Notes under the pieces: model-generated
Told to the model about the DNA's origin: nothing
Seen by the model: the letters and a program-made list of their open reading frames with translations, nothing else
Database searches by the model: none
Shown here: positions 33,484 through 43,037 of the stretch, one piece after another
How positions within the stretch are numbered: the first letter of the stretch is position 1
How the letters are laid out: each line of letters starts with the position of its first letter
Assembly (NCBI RefSeq): GCF_036336025.1
Contig: NZ_JAYKKE010000001.1
Location: forward strand, 1-64,000
Reading direction: 5' to 3'
Source of the DNA: Stomatohabitans albus
GTDB taxonomy: Bacteria; Actinomycetota; Nitriliruptoria; Euzebyales; Euzebyaceae
DNA length: 64,000 nt
Translations under genes and position numbers: made by a program

Positions 33484-34791
33484 TTAGGCTTCGTCAAATC
33501 CGCGTATCTGTTCACCAATAGTGGCTAACAACGTTGCAGCTTGAACGGGGTCCAATACCCGTGTGTCAACCGTGAGGGCGAGGGTCAGTAGTTGACGAAT
33601 GGTGACCGTTCGACCGACCAAGCTCGGAACCGTTTGAACAGCCCCCATCCCTAGGGCAGTGGCCTGTGGAGGTTGAAGGGTGGGTGTAAAGCGTTCGATA
33701 CCCCAAAGCCCAAGATCAACAAGCGAAGCTGACCGTTGTACGGCGATACCATCAGGGCTGTTCCCTGCACGAATGCGGTCGTACCCTTGGGTTACGGCAG
33801 TCATCACATCGGTACGGGTGGCATCAATAGGAACGGCGATTGGAGCTGTCTCCATCGTGGCCTCAGCCGTTTCCATGCCAACATCAATCACCACCGTGTC
33901 AACCCGCTCAGCCAATTGGGAGTGGCTATCCCAGATAGCGTTGGCATCAGGTTGCAACCATAACGCCTGCCCATACGCCCAGGCCACCCGCGCCAAGAGG
34001 GCAAGTCCATCCGTGTCCTCATCCATCACGTCAGTCACATCAATGTGGGTAAAAAGGGTGCAGGGTGGTTCAACTGGTATCGGCATCGGTAGGGATTGAA
34101 CGATGGGCTCTGGCGGTTGGACGGGGACCGTAATCGGTGATGGTTCACTCTGTTCACGACGATGACGCCGCCGCCCACCACTTCGCTGACCAGATGGGTG
34201 TCGCCGCTCACTTGGGCGCTGGGTTACGGCCGATGGTGGTTGGGAGGCTTGGGTATCAGGGGCACCCAATGTGGTCGGGTGATGGGTGGCTTCGTCGGTT
34301 GGTTGGTCTGCTACCGCATCAAGATCGGCCATTGTGATTTGACCTCGGCTACCCGTTGGGGTGATGGTAGCCAAATCAATTCCACGCCGTTCAGCTTCAA
34401 GACGAACAGCCCGTGGGGCGGCGACTGGGTTCTGATCCTCGGTTGAGGTGGACGTTGATACGGCTGGTGATACCTCGTCTGGCTGTTCATCTGAATGAAG
34501 CGGTGTGCTCGTACTGGGCACCGGGTCAAGATCACCAAGCAAATCAGGCGCATTCCCTTCAACAATGGCAATCCCATCACCGACTTGGGCCGCACCGCCT
34601 TCAGGAATGAGCAGTTGCATGACCGTACCCGTGTAGGGACTTTCAAGCTCGGTATCAACTTTGTCGGTCGTGAACTCACAAATGGGGTCACCTTCAGTGA
34701 CCTCATCACCCACACTGACAATCCACCGCAATAGTCTGCCGGTGTCCATTTCAGTTGTAATGGCCGGAAGGCGAATAACGAGAGCAGCCAT
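33484..34791 (-). CDS. 2-oxoacid dehydrogenase E2 (lipoyl acyltransferase) with degenerate active site
   Basis: 435 residues. Lipoyl domain (about 1-80, lipoyl Lys in TTDKVDTE), Pro/Thr/Ser-rich linker, E3/E1-binding domain (about 125-160, RAVRLEAERRGIDLATI), a second linker with RRRHRR, then an acyltransferase-like domain (about 235-435: LGLWGIERFTP, ALGMGAVQT). The catalytic DHRxxDG reads DTRVLDP, so His and Gly are both replaced. The frame is intact. It is last in the E1alpha-E1beta-E2 operon; no E3 is in the window. Confidence 0.9.
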   Translation of the reverse strand: MAALVIRLPAITTEMDTGRLLRWIVSVGDEVTEGDPICEFTTDKVDTELESPYTGTVMQLLIPEGGAAQVGDGIAIVEGNAPDLLGDLDPVPSTSTPLHSDEQPDEVSPAVSTSTSTEDQNPVAAPRAVRLEAERRGIDLATITPTGSRGQITMADLDAVADQPTDEATHHPTTLGAPDTQASQPPSAVTQRPSERRHPSGQRSGGRRRHRREQSEPSPITVPVQPPEPIVQSLPMPIPVEPPCTLFTHIDVTDVMDEDTDGLALLARVAWAYGQALWLQPDANAIWDSHSQLAERVDTVVIDVGMETAEATMETAPIAVPIDATRTDVMTAVTQGYDRIRAGNSPDGIAVQRSASLVDLGLWGIERFTPTLQPPQATALGMGAVQTVPSLVGRTVTIRQLLTLALTVDTRVLDPVQAATLLATIGEQIRGFDEA

Positions 34792-34793
34792 GG

Positions 34794-35843
34794 TTAGTCC
34801 TTTAGCGCTTGGCGAATACCAGCCACAATGTCATCGACTTGTGGGATGGTTGCGTGTTCGAGTGCTTTTGCGTAGGGCATGGGATTGTCGCGCCCACCAA
34901 CACGAATAATGGGAGCAAGGAGATGGTCGAGGGCACGTGAGGATGCCACAACTGCCGCCACCTCCGAACCTACGCTAACCGGGAGTGGGGCTTCTTGAAC
35001 TGTCACGAGGCGACCGGTACTACTCACAGACTCAATGATGGTCTGGGTATCCAACGGTCGTAATGTGCGCAGATCAACAACTTGTACGCTAATCCCCGAC
35101 TCGGCAACCCGTTCAGCCGCTTCAAGGGCACGAGGCACCATAATCGAATAGGCAATTACGGTGACATCGGTACCGTCACGCCGAATAGCCGCCTCACCGA
35201 GTTTGGCCGGACTATCGCCAATCGCAGAACGCACCTGAACCTGATGTTCGGTTTTGTATAACAATTTGTGTTCAAAAAACACGACCGGATCTGGGTCAGC
35301 TAGAGCCGTGAGAAAGAGGTCATGCACGTCTTGGCCGGTAGCTGGCATGACGACTTTAAGGCCAGGAATGTGGGCAACCAGTGCCTCAAGGCTTTGGCTG
35401 TGCTGGGCTGCTGCGCCGGTGCCTCCCCCAGCCGGACCGCGCACAATGAGTGGAACGGTCACGTTGCCCCCGTACATGAAGTGCAATTTAGCGGCTTGGT
35501 TGATGAGGGGGTCCATCGCATTCAAGATGAAATCGCTGAACTGAATTTCAATGACTGGCCGCTGGCCCATGATCGCGGCTCCTACCCCAAGCCCAACGCC
35601 GAGATCTTCAGAGATCGGTGTGTCGATGATGCGTTCAGGACCGAACTCAGCGAGCAGACCATCGCTCATGCCAAATGCCCCGCCATAGACCCCGATATCT
35701 TCTCCTGCCATAAATACCCGTGGGTCCTCTTGCATGGCCACACGGATAGCAGCGGCTAAGGCTTTGGCGTATGTCATCGTAACTGGCATTGCGGCTCCCG
35801 ATAGCTGAGTGGGTAACGGTGAATCAGTCTGACGGTCAGCCAT
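34794..35843 (-). CDS. 2-oxoacid (pyruvate-type) dehydrogenase E1 beta subunit
   Basis: 349 residues. It pairs with E1alpha to decarboxylate a 2-oxoacid with TPP. Signatures are MAGEDIGVYGGAFG, TPISEDLGVGLGVGAA, IQFSDFI and VRGPAGGGTGAAAQHSQSLEA (in parts). The C-terminal transketolase-like domain has VVDLRTLRPLD and VQEAPLPVSVGSEVAAVV. It overlaps E1alpha by 8 bases. Acetoin or branched-chain substrates cannot be excluded. Confidence 0.92.
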   Translation of the reverse strand: MADRQTDSPLPTQLSGAAMPVTMTYAKALAAAIRVAMQEDPRVFMAGEDIGVYGGAFGMSDGLLAEFGPERIIDTPISEDLGVGLGVGAAIMGQRPVIEIQFSDFILNAMDPLINQAAKLHFMYGGNVTVPLIVRGPAGGGTGAAAQHSQSLEALVAHIPGLKVVMPATGQDVHDLFLTALADPDPVVFFEHKLLYKTEHQVQVRSAIGDSPAKLGEAAIRRDGTDVTVIAYSIMVPRALEAAERVAESGISVQVVDLRTLRPLDTQTIIESVSSTGRLVTVQEAPLPVSVGSEVAAVVASSRALDHLLAPIIRVGGRDNPMPYAKALEHATIPQVDDIVAGIRQALKD

Positions 35844-36831
35844 GACGAATGTCCTTGGCGTACGTTGCCCCGTCTAAACCTGAAACTGGTGTATCCGGCG
35901 CGTTGTGGGCGATACGGATCGCGTCACGAATGGTTACCTCGGCCCGCTTTTGAATCTCCTCACACTCATGTTCATTCAACCAGCCAGCATTAATCGCCTG
36001 CACACTAAATCGTTCAATGGGGTCACGGTTGTCGCGCCAATCATTGATTTCATCACGGGTGCGATAGAGATTCCGGTCACTTTTGGAATGGCCCCGATAC
36101 CGATAGGTTTGGGCTTCAATGAGGGTCGGGCCAAGCCCATCAATGGCGCGTTGACGCGCTGCCCGGACCGCCTCCCAGACAGCAAGCAAATCATTCCCAT
36201 CAATGACCTGCCCGTCCATGCGGTATGCCTCGGCCCGACTCGCCACGCTACCACCGGCAGTGGAGCGGTCTATTGACGTTGACATCCCATAGAGGTTGTT
36301 TTCACACAGGTAGATAACGGGGAGTTTATGCAAACTTGCGAAGTTTAAACTCTCGTGAAAGGACCCTTCATTCGTTGCCCCATCCCCAAAGAAACACAAC
36401 ACCACGTTCTCACGATGTTGTTGGCGTAATGCAAATGCAGCCCCTGCCGCAATAGTCAACGAACCAGCAACGATACCATTCGCTCCCAAGTTTCCATTCG
36501 CCACATCAGCAATGTGCATCGAGCCGCCTCGACCAGCACAATATCCCGTTTCTTTACCAAGCAATTCCGCCATCATGCGTTCTGGGCTGGCTCCGTGGCC
36601 AAGACAGTGTCCGTGGCCACGATGGGTACTCGTTATTTGATCGCCCGGTTCAAGGGCACCACAGGCACCCGTTGCTGATGCTTCTTGACCAATTGAGAGG
36701 TGCATCGTGCCGTGAAGCATCCCGCGTTGGAACAGTTCTTCTAAACCCGATTCAAACGACCGTATCGTCCACATCGTTTCTAAGGCCTGCTCAGCACCCT
36801 TCGTGCTCGCGGGATTATCTATCCGACTCAT
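35836..36831 (-). CDS. 2-oxoacid (pyruvate-type) dehydrogenase E1 alpha subunit
   Basis: 331 residues. TPP-binding motif GDGATNEGSFHESLNFA with LCENN (about 155-190), substrate-site residues THRGHGHCL, and the phosphorylation-loop equivalent YRYRGHSKSD. AGGAG lies 6 bases before ATG 36831; an ATG five codons upstream is less likely because it contains this site. First gene of the operon. Closest by eye to the PdhA/AcoA group. Confidence 0.92.
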   Translation of the reverse strand: MSRIDNPASTKGAEQALETMWTIRSFESGLEELFQRGMLHGTMHLSIGQEASATGACGALEPGDQITSTHRGHGHCLGHGASPERMMAELLGKETGYCAGRGGSMHIADVANGNLGANGIVAGSLTIAAGAAFALRQQHRENVVLCFFGDGATNEGSFHESLNFASLHKLPVIYLCENNLYGMSTSIDRSTAGGSVASRAEAYRMDGQVIDGNDLLAVWEAVRAARQRAIDGLGPTLIEAQTYRYRGHSKSDRNLYRTRDEINDWRDNRDPIERFSVQAINAGWLNEHECEEIQKRAEVTIRDAIRIAHNAPDTPVSGLDGATYAKDIRHG

Positions 36832-36949
36832 TTGCTCTCCTGTCATTGACCAATGGGAAGGTCATAGGCGGTCAGGGGCCATGATACGAAGCTGGCAGAC
36901 AGAAACGAAACCTTCAGACCCCTTTTACCCTAATCTGTGGTCAGGTTTG

Positions 36950-37696
36950 TTAGGGGTGGTCAACGAGCCACTGTCCGTTAGCGAACTCCAATAGCAGGTC
37001 TTGGGCTGTGTCAAGATCAGCTTTCCTCGTGATTTTGATATTGCGTGGGTCAGAAGGAATCATCATGACTCGCACATCAGAGAACTCCTCTATCGTTTGC
37101 GATGTGTCCACCGCATGAAATTGTGAGTCCAAGGCCCGGCTATAGGCATCAAGCAAGTCCCCCAAAATAAACGCTTGCGGGGTTTGTACAGTGACAAGGT
37201 TGCCAGTCGTTAACGACGGATCATCAGCCAGAACATCAGCCCGTAGGCTATGGGCAGGCACACCCCCCTGACCAGGCTGCGTGGCTTGAACCAGTCCACT
37301 AATAAGTTCATGGGTTAAAAATGGCCGAGCAGCATCGTGCATAAGGACAACCGTTTCAGCAGCAAAATGCGGGGCAATAGCTTGAAGACCAGCCCATTCA
37401 CTATCGTGACGGGTGCCACCGCCAACCACATGACCGATTAACTTATGCCATGCCCGGCGCGCACTGACCTCTTCCCAAAGGCCAACATCTTGTTCACGCA
37501 CAACGACTTGAATGGCCTGAACCGAAGGGTTTGCATCTAAAGTGTCTAAAGAATGTTCAATAACCGTTCGGTCCGCAAGCGGAACATATACCTTATTTAC
37601 TTCGTCGGAAAATCGGGTCCCTGACCCACCGGCGAGCACAATAGCGACTATGCTACGACCGGAATTGTTAAAACTGGATTGGCCCATCTCGTGCAT
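36950..37696 (-). CDS. ispD: 2-C-methyl-D-erythritol 4-phosphate cytidylyltransferase
   Basis: 248 residues. It makes CDP-methylerythritol in the non-mevalonate isoprenoid pathway. The N-terminal nucleotide motif LAGGSGTRF, MHDAARPFL, TVQTPQAF and DTSQTIEE are all present. The start at ATG 37696 keeps about 20 extra residues before the motif. A TTG at 37717 is less likely. No ispF follows, and the upstream E1alpha operon is separated by 100 bases. Confidence 0.92.
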   Translation of the reverse strand: MHEMGQSSFNNSGRSIVAIVLAGGSGTRFSDEVNKVYVPLADRTVIEHSLDTLDANPSVQAIQVVVREQDVGLWEEVSARRAWHKLIGHVVGGGTRHDSEWAGLQAIAPHFAAETVVLMHDAARPFLTHELISGLVQATQPGQGGVPAHSLRADVLADDPSLTTGNLVTVQTPQAFILGDLLDAYSRALDSQFHAVDTSQTIEEFSDVRVMMIPSDPRNIKITRKADLDTAQDLLLEFANGQWLVDHP

Positions 37697-37768
37697 TACC
37701 CCAACCCTAAACCTCAATCGCTATTTAGCTCACGTACCAGCATTATTACTCAAATAACTGGGGCTCGG

Positions 37769-38212
37769 ATGTACTATCCGGGGGCCTATAGCGTGCTTGT
37801 ACTCACCCATGCGACCGATACACAAGACGTCACCCGTCTTGCCTTACCGACTCGCGATCTCCGCCGAATCTTAATGGCGTATGCCGGTGTTGATTTGGTC
37901 GGCTTTGTGCCTGCCTCAATTCGCCAGGGGGAAGAAATAGGGTTGGTTGAGCGGGCGGCGCTCCTAGCTGGAGAGTTCCCATTAATGGCTACCTTACGCC
38001 CGGTTACGGATGCGGTTAAGCATGTGGCTGACGGGGTGTTGACACGCACGATTGATCGGTCAACACTGCAGTGGGTTGTGGGTCCAGCATTTGTACAAGC
38101 ACGGGCGTTACGTAATGCGATTCATGGGGCCAGTGACCGGATTTTCCACCCGATTCGTGCATTGCGGCAATTTGATCCCACCCTCCGGGTTGGGGATTTA
38201 AACTTCGGCTAA
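37769..38212 (+). CDS. Hypothetical protein, divergent from ispD
   Basis: 147 residues from ATG 37769 (GGGG five bases upstream; weak). I do not recognise a family. It is soluble, without signal peptide or membrane helix, Ala/Val/Arg-rich and balanced in composition, with repeated acidic-basic pattern (LPTRDLRRILMAYAGVDL in parts). Codon use looks like neighbouring plus-strand genes. A longer frame from 37679 would overlap ispD. It stands between divergent ispD and convergent rodA. Confidence 0.6.
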   Translation: MYYPGAYSVLVLTHATDTQDVTRLALPTRDLRRILMAYAGVDLVGFVPASIRQGEEIGLVERAALLAGEFPLMATLRPVTDAVKHVADGVLTRTIDRSTLQWVVGPAFVQARALRNAIHGASDRIFHPIRALRQFDPTLRVGDLNFG

Positions 38213-38276
38213 CCCACCATCCGTTGTAAACCCCAAACAGTCTCATCGAGGGTTCACAAGGCAATGGTGATGGGGC

Positions 38277-39425
38277 TTAGACGACGCGATGGATTCGCAC
38301 GCTCTCCACTATTCCGATGAGCATCCACGCCATCATCATGGCCGTACCGCCATAGGAAACAAAAAGTAAGGGGAGGCCGGTGACGGGCATGACGCCGATA
38401 GTCATACCGACGGCAATGAGCATATGGAAGAGGAAGACACAGATCACCCCGGTGCACAGCAATAGCCCCAGGGTGTCACGGCTATTGGCTGCGATGGTGA
38501 AGCAACGCCAAAACACGATGCCATAGAGAATCAGCATTACTAAGGCCCCAAAGAACCCGAGCTGTTCACCGACAACCGAGAAAATAAAGTCAGTGTGGTT
38601 TTCAGGTACAAACCCGCTTGATGTTTGAGTGGCATGGGTGAGGGTTTTCCCAAACATCCCGCCATTGCCAACCGCAATTTGGGCTTGTTTCACGTTATAG
38701 ATGGCGTCCGCTGGGGCATGTTCGGGGTCAAGAAAGGCAGTTAAACGCGCTATCTGATATTTCTTGATGATATTGAGGCTGAATACCAACCAGATAGCTG
38801 AGACACCCATCGCGGTGAGGGCACCCATGTATTGCCAACGCACCCGCGCCACCAACAAAATACCGGCGACAATGGCGACAAAGACCAAGAATGTTCCCAG
38901 GTCCGGCTGGGCCAGAATAAGGAGCATCGGGATAATGGCGATGGCCAAAGCTTCAACCAGCGCTTGAAGGCCAAGCCCCTCCTCTCGGTATTCATGAAAA
39001 TGGCTTGCCAGCATGGCAATCAGCGTGATTTTAGCAAATTCGGCTGGCTGGATTTGGATCGGTCCAAGCGAGATCCACGCCTTCGCACCGTTGATAGTGC
39101 TCCCAGCCAGAAGCACCGCCAATAACAGGACAAGTGTGGCAACAAAGGCCGGAGGCGCCCAGGCTCGATAGGTCCGGTAGTCAATGAGTGCAAGCACCGT
39201 CCCCAAGCTCAGCCCAAGGACGAGGGCGATACCTTGGCGTTTAATCAAACGGAGGGCATCCACGTCAACTTGGTCAGGTGTGGGTGCGGTAGCGGCACCA
39301 ATCATGAAGAGGCCGAGCACACTCAGGGCAAGTGCTGCCCCTATGAGCCACCAGTCCACACGCGCAACCACTTGACCGAGACGGATATCTGCTTGAAGGC
39401 CACGACCCGTGAGGAGTCCACTCAT
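38277..39425 (-). CDS. rodA: RodA peptidoglycan glycosyltransferase
   Basis: 382 residues with about ten membrane helices. The SEDS-family signatures are AWISLGPIQIQPAEFAKI, QPDLGTFLVF and the C-terminal GLPLLFVSYGGTAMM. It polymerises lipid II glycan strands with PBP2 in lateral wall growth. It overlaps mrdA by 4 bases. Confidence 0.96.
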   Translation of the reverse strand: MSGLLTGRGLQADIRLGQVVARVDWWLIGAALALSVLGLFMIGAATAPTPDQVDVDALRLIKRQGIALVLGLSLGTVLALIDYRTYRAWAPPAFVATLVLLLAVLLAGSTINGAKAWISLGPIQIQPAEFAKITLIAMLASHFHEYREEGLGLQALVEALAIAIIPMLLILAQPDLGTFLVFVAIVAGILLVARVRWQYMGALTAMGVSAIWLVFSLNIIKKYQIARLTAFLDPEHAPADAIYNVKQAQIAVGNGGMFGKTLTHATQTSSGFVPENHTDFIFSVVGEQLGFFGALVMLILYGIVFWRCFTIAANSRDTLGLLLCTGVICVFLFHMLIAVGMTIGVMPVTGLPLLFVSYGGTAMMMAWMLIGIVESVRIHRVV

Positions 39426-41512
39426 GGCTGCTGTCCTTCCAGGGCTTTGAAAATATCTCGCACAATTGGGGCGGCAACAGCAGAACCACCGCCACCTTCC
39501 TCAATCATGGCCACGACAACATGCTGTTTCCCATTAATAAGTTGAGTGTTGTACCCCGCAAACCAGGCATACGGCTGTTTAGGCTTATTTTCTGCCGTAC
39601 CTGTTTTACCTGCAATCTGGGTTCGCACCCCTTCAAAGGCTTTAACCGCAGTTCCTTTCGCACCTTCAGTCACGAGCACAAGCCCGCGTTCGATGTAGTC
39701 AAGGTGCTCCTGGCTCACGGGAAGTTGATATTTCTGGGTGGGCGTGATGGCTTTCGTGGTGCCATCAACAAGATCGACTTGAGCAACCACATGGGGAGTC
39801 ATAATCGTTCCACGATTAGCGATACCCGCAAACATGTCAGCTACCGCCAGTGGGGTTACTTGCAAGTCACCTTGCCCAATACTCATATTGACCAAGTCAC
39901 CACCACGCCAGCGATACCCGTGGTTACACAAATCAGAAAAGAGGGTTCGGCTATACGTTCCGGGTTCCGCTGCATCAGCTTGTTCACAATAGCTCTTCTT
40001 CGATTTAAGCCAGTACTCCATCCGCCATTTGCGGCCAGGTACATTGCCAGCTTTCTCACCGGGCAAGTCAATACCGCTCATGGATTCCAACCCAAATGCC
40101 CGAGACATGTCGGCGAGATATTCCTCCGGATAGGGCACCTGGTCGCCCGTTGTTCCCTCTGGCGGGGTTTTAAGAGTGAACTCATGGTAAGCCTGGCCTT
40201 GGGCGGTATTGGCCTCATTGTTATACATATTGCGAGCCATCTCATATAAGACCGTGTCACATGATTGCTCAAGGGTTTCCGCGAGATTAAGGCTTCCTGA
40301 ATCTGTTTTCGCGTGATTGCGATACACGTTCTTATTCCATTCCCATGCTGCAGGGCAAGGAATGTAGGTGTCCTGCTTGGCGAACCCCTGCTCAAGGGCA
40401 GTCGCAACCGTAATGGGTTTATAGACCGACCCTGGTGGCACCGCGGTTTGGATTGCCCGGTTAAGCATGGGTTGGTTCATTTCCGGGTCTTGGAGTAATT
40501 CCCAGTCAGATTGACTAATCCCACCCACAAATGCAGCCGGATCGAAGGTCGGCCAACTCGTCATCGCTTCAACAGCACCCGTTGCCGGATCAAGGACGAC
40601 AACTGCACCACTTGTTGCCGCAAAGGTACCGCCACGGCCTTCACCGCGTTCAGTATCCGGGGTTCGCCTCGCCCGAGCAATACCATCAGCTAATGCTTTT
40701 TCAGTGACCCGTTGAATCGTGCTGTCAATCGTGAGGCGAACATTCGCCCCACGCTGTGGCTGGCGGATAACACCAAGGTCTTCGAGAATATCTCCGCGAA
40801 CATTCACCTTGACCTGGCGGATACCGTCGAGGCCGCGCAACGTTGACTCCCAGGTTCGTTCGACCCCGGCCAAGCCAATCAAGTTCCCTGACTTGTAGCC
40901 CGCATATTCTTCTTGTTTCAGCTGATCACCACTGATCTCACCCGTGTAGCCCACCACGTGCGCAGCCAACGTGCCTTGGGGATAGTCACGCTGTAATTGG
41001 CGTTCTGCGTGCACACCAGGAAAACGATGGGTCCGGTTTGCATGAATCCAAAAGACCACATCGTCTGGAACATCACTGGCGATTGGCCGATTCTCATTAG
41101 ACGCAATCGTCTCATTATCCATGCGCTCGGCGACTTCTTGCGGCGTCATCTGCAATGCCTGTGCGAGACCGGTGATGACCTTCTCACGGTTTTCTTTGCC
41201 CATCTCATCGACGTTCACACTAACCGTTTGCGTGAAGCGAGAATCAACAATCGGTTGACCGTGCACATCGAGAATGGACCCACGGGCTGCCGTGGTGACC
41301 AGTTGGCGTGTTGATTGGTTTGTCGCTGCTTTTTCCAGATCCGGTGACTGCACAACCTGCAAAATCCACAATCGCCCAATCAGCAACGAAAATGTCGCAA
41401 CAACAAGTCCACCGAGAATCCGAAGTCGGCGTACGGCAGCGTCCTTGACCGTCGTGGGGTCGGCAGAGGGAATAGGTTTTGACGGTTGACTCAGACGAGG
41501 TAACCGATTCAT
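39422..41512 (-). CDS. mrdA: Penicillin-binding protein 2
   Basis: 696 residues. One N-terminal membrane helix (about 33-50), a dimerisation domain, and the transpeptidase domain. Motifs are Ser-x-x-Lys in PPGSVYKP, SCD in EQSCDT (SxN position) and KTGTAE. It crosslinks peptidoglycan with RodA. The ATG at 41512 forms an ATGA overlap with the mreD stop, so it is preferred over the upstream in-frame ATG at 41566. Confidence 0.95.
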   Translation of the reverse strand: MNRLPRLSQPSKPIPSADPTTVKDAAVRRLRILGGLVVATFSLLIGRLWILQVVQSPDLEKAATNQSTRQLVTTAARGSILDVHGQPIVDSRFTQTVSVNVDEMGKENREKVITGLAQALQMTPQEVAERMDNETIASNENRPIASDVPDDVVFWIHANRTHRFPGVHAERQLQRDYPQGTLAAHVVGYTGEISGDQLKQEEYAGYKSGNLIGLAGVERTWESTLRGLDGIRQVKVNVRGDILEDLGVIRQPQRGANVRLTIDSTIQRVTEKALADGIARARRTPDTERGEGRGGTFAATSGAVVVLDPATGAVEAMTSWPTFDPAAFVGGISQSDWELLQDPEMNQPMLNRAIQTAVPPGSVYKPITVATALEQGFAKQDTYIPCPAAWEWNKNVYRNHAKTDSGSLNLAETLEQSCDTVLYEMARNMYNNEANTAQGQAYHEFTLKTPPEGTTGDQVPYPEEYLADMSRAFGLESMSGIDLPGEKAGNVPGRKWRMEYWLKSKKSYCEQADAAEPGTYSRTLFSDLCNHGYRWRGGDLVNMSIGQGDLQVTPLAVADMFAGIANRGTIMTPHVVAQVDLVDGTTKAITPTQKYQLPVSQEHLDYIERGLVLVTEGAKGTAVKAFEGVRTQIAGKTGTAENKPKQPYAWFAGYNTQLINGKQHVVVAMIEEGGGGSAVAAPIVRDIFKALEGQQP

Positions 41513-42021
41513 AGCTGACCTATCGTAGCTTTCGGGAATGGACTTAATGCGGTTTTCGCCGCCCACAGCACGAGCGGTGACAACACCACGCTATAGAGTC
41601 CTGTCCCAAGAGTAAGTAATAACAAGGCCCCTAACGAAATATTGTTTGCCCCGAGCAATCCCGCGATTAATACCTGACCACCCGTTAATCCCATTGCGCC
41701 GAGGAGGGCTACTGCGAGGGAGCCAAACTCCACGTTGGCTGCGATAAACGGGCGGGAGGCACCTGCAGCCCACCCAATAATCAGCCCAAAGAGGGCTCCG
41801 GTACCCACCACGGTGGCCGGTCCCCCGAGTAAATCTTGCACCAAGCCAGCGACAAATCCCAGCCGCATTCCAGTATCGGGACCTTCGCTAAGTGCGAATG
41901 CCACGATAACAAGGGCAACGAGATCAGGCCGGACACCCCCAATGGCCAGATGAGGAAAGATGGATGTTTTCAAAATCAAGGCGAGGGCGATAGTCACCCC
42001 CATCACGATGTAGCGGCCCAC
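41509..42021 (-). CDS. mreD: Rod shape-determining protein MreD
   Basis: 170 residues, mostly membrane: five to six helices, starting GRYIVMGVTIALALIL and with GGVRPDLVALVIVAFALSEG (in parts) that is typical of MreD. It completes the elongasome scaffold. ATGA overlaps with both mreC and mrdA. Confidence 0.92.
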   Translation of the reverse strand: MGRYIVMGVTIALALILKTSIFPHLAIGGVRPDLVALVIVAFALSEGPDTGMRLGFVAGLVQDLLGGPATVVGTGALFGLIIGWAAGASRPFIAANVEFGSLAVALLGAMGLTGGQVLIAGLLGANNISLGALLLLTLGTGLYSVVLSPLVLWAAKTALSPFPKATIGQL

Positions 42022-43028
42022 TACTCCCCCCGCTCATCGTCCGTTGTCACATCAACGTCATCAGGTTCATCCGGGCCTGACCGGCGAGCTTCTTGTAAGG
42101 TGGGGACAACCTGTTCTGGCCGTTTAACCGCTGGTGTTTCTGATGCTTTCGCCTCAAAGTCTGGAACGGGTACTGCATTTGGGTCAAGTACTTCTAGCCC
42201 AGCTAGGTCGGTGGTTGGGGTGTTGCCAGCAATAACAACCGCCACTTGGCTTATTTGACCCACATTCGAAAATGGTCGAACAAAGCGCACTTCTTCAACG
42301 TTGGAGGCAGTGGTTGATTCATTCGACTCTAATCGTCCCACGGGTAACCCATCGGGAATCGCTGATCCGGTGTACACCTGCGTTACCACTTCGGCGTTGG
42401 CTGGTACGGCGGCATTTGAGTCGATCACGGTCATGGCTAGTAAATCGGCACCTTGTCCTACCAGGGTGCCGCGTACACGGTTTTCAGCGATTCGAACCAC
42501 CAGGTTGGTTTGGTCTGAACTGATGAGATCAACCGTTGCGTAGTCAGAACCTACCGTGTCAACCACACCGACAACACCGTCAGTATCCATCACGGCCATG
42601 CCGATACCGATGCCAGCATTAAATCCTCGGTCGATCATCACTTGACGATCAGTGTCACCGGGACGGTGGGCAATCACTCGAGCGCCGACAAGACTCAGGT
42701 TTTGACGTGCCGCCATATTTAACAGGCCGCGCAATTCATCGTTTTGGGCGCGGAGGTCAGACACATTTGCTGTCTGGTCGCGCAATTGGGCGTTATCGGC
42801 CTCTAAATCTTCGATCCGTTGCCGGAGTCGCCCGATATCGGTGATATTAGAAAAGAACCCACCGATAGGTGCCGTGACCGTGCTGGTGAGGCGTAACGCT
42901 GGTTCAAAAAACCCACTGAACTGGCGTTGGAAAGCCCCAAGGGGTCCTCCCTGGTCACGAAAATCGAGGCTGATAAAGACCAAACAAACGGCAATCAGCA
43001 CCGCAGCAATGGTCCGGCGGCGGTTCAT
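42021..43028 (-). CDS. mreC: Rod shape-determining protein MreC
   Basis: 335 residues. One N-terminal helix (about 5-22), a coiled coil (about 65-95, IGRLRQRIEDLEADNAQL in parts), then the beta-rich MreC domain (ARVIAHRPGDTDRQVMIDRG in parts) and an acidic Pro-rich tail. It links MreB to PBP2 and RodA. It is 9 bases downstream of mreB. Confidence 0.94.
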   Translation of the reverse strand: MNRRRTIAAVLIAVCLVFISLDFRDQGGPLGAFQRQFSGFFEPALRLTSTVTAPIGGFFSNITDIGRLRQRIEDLEADNAQLRDQTANVSDLRAQNDELRGLLNMAARQNLSLVGARVIAHRPGDTDRQVMIDRGFNAGIGIGMAVMDTDGVVGVVDTVGSDYATVDLISSDQTNLVVRIAENRVRGTLVGQGADLLAMTVIDSNAAVPANAEVVTQVYTGSAIPDGLPVGRLESNESTTASNVEEVRFVRPFSNVGQISQVAVVIAGNTPTTDLAGLEVLDPNAVPVPDFEAKASETPAVKRPEQVVPTLQEARRSGPDEPDDVDVTTDDERGE

Positions 43029-43037
43029 CGGGCGCCC

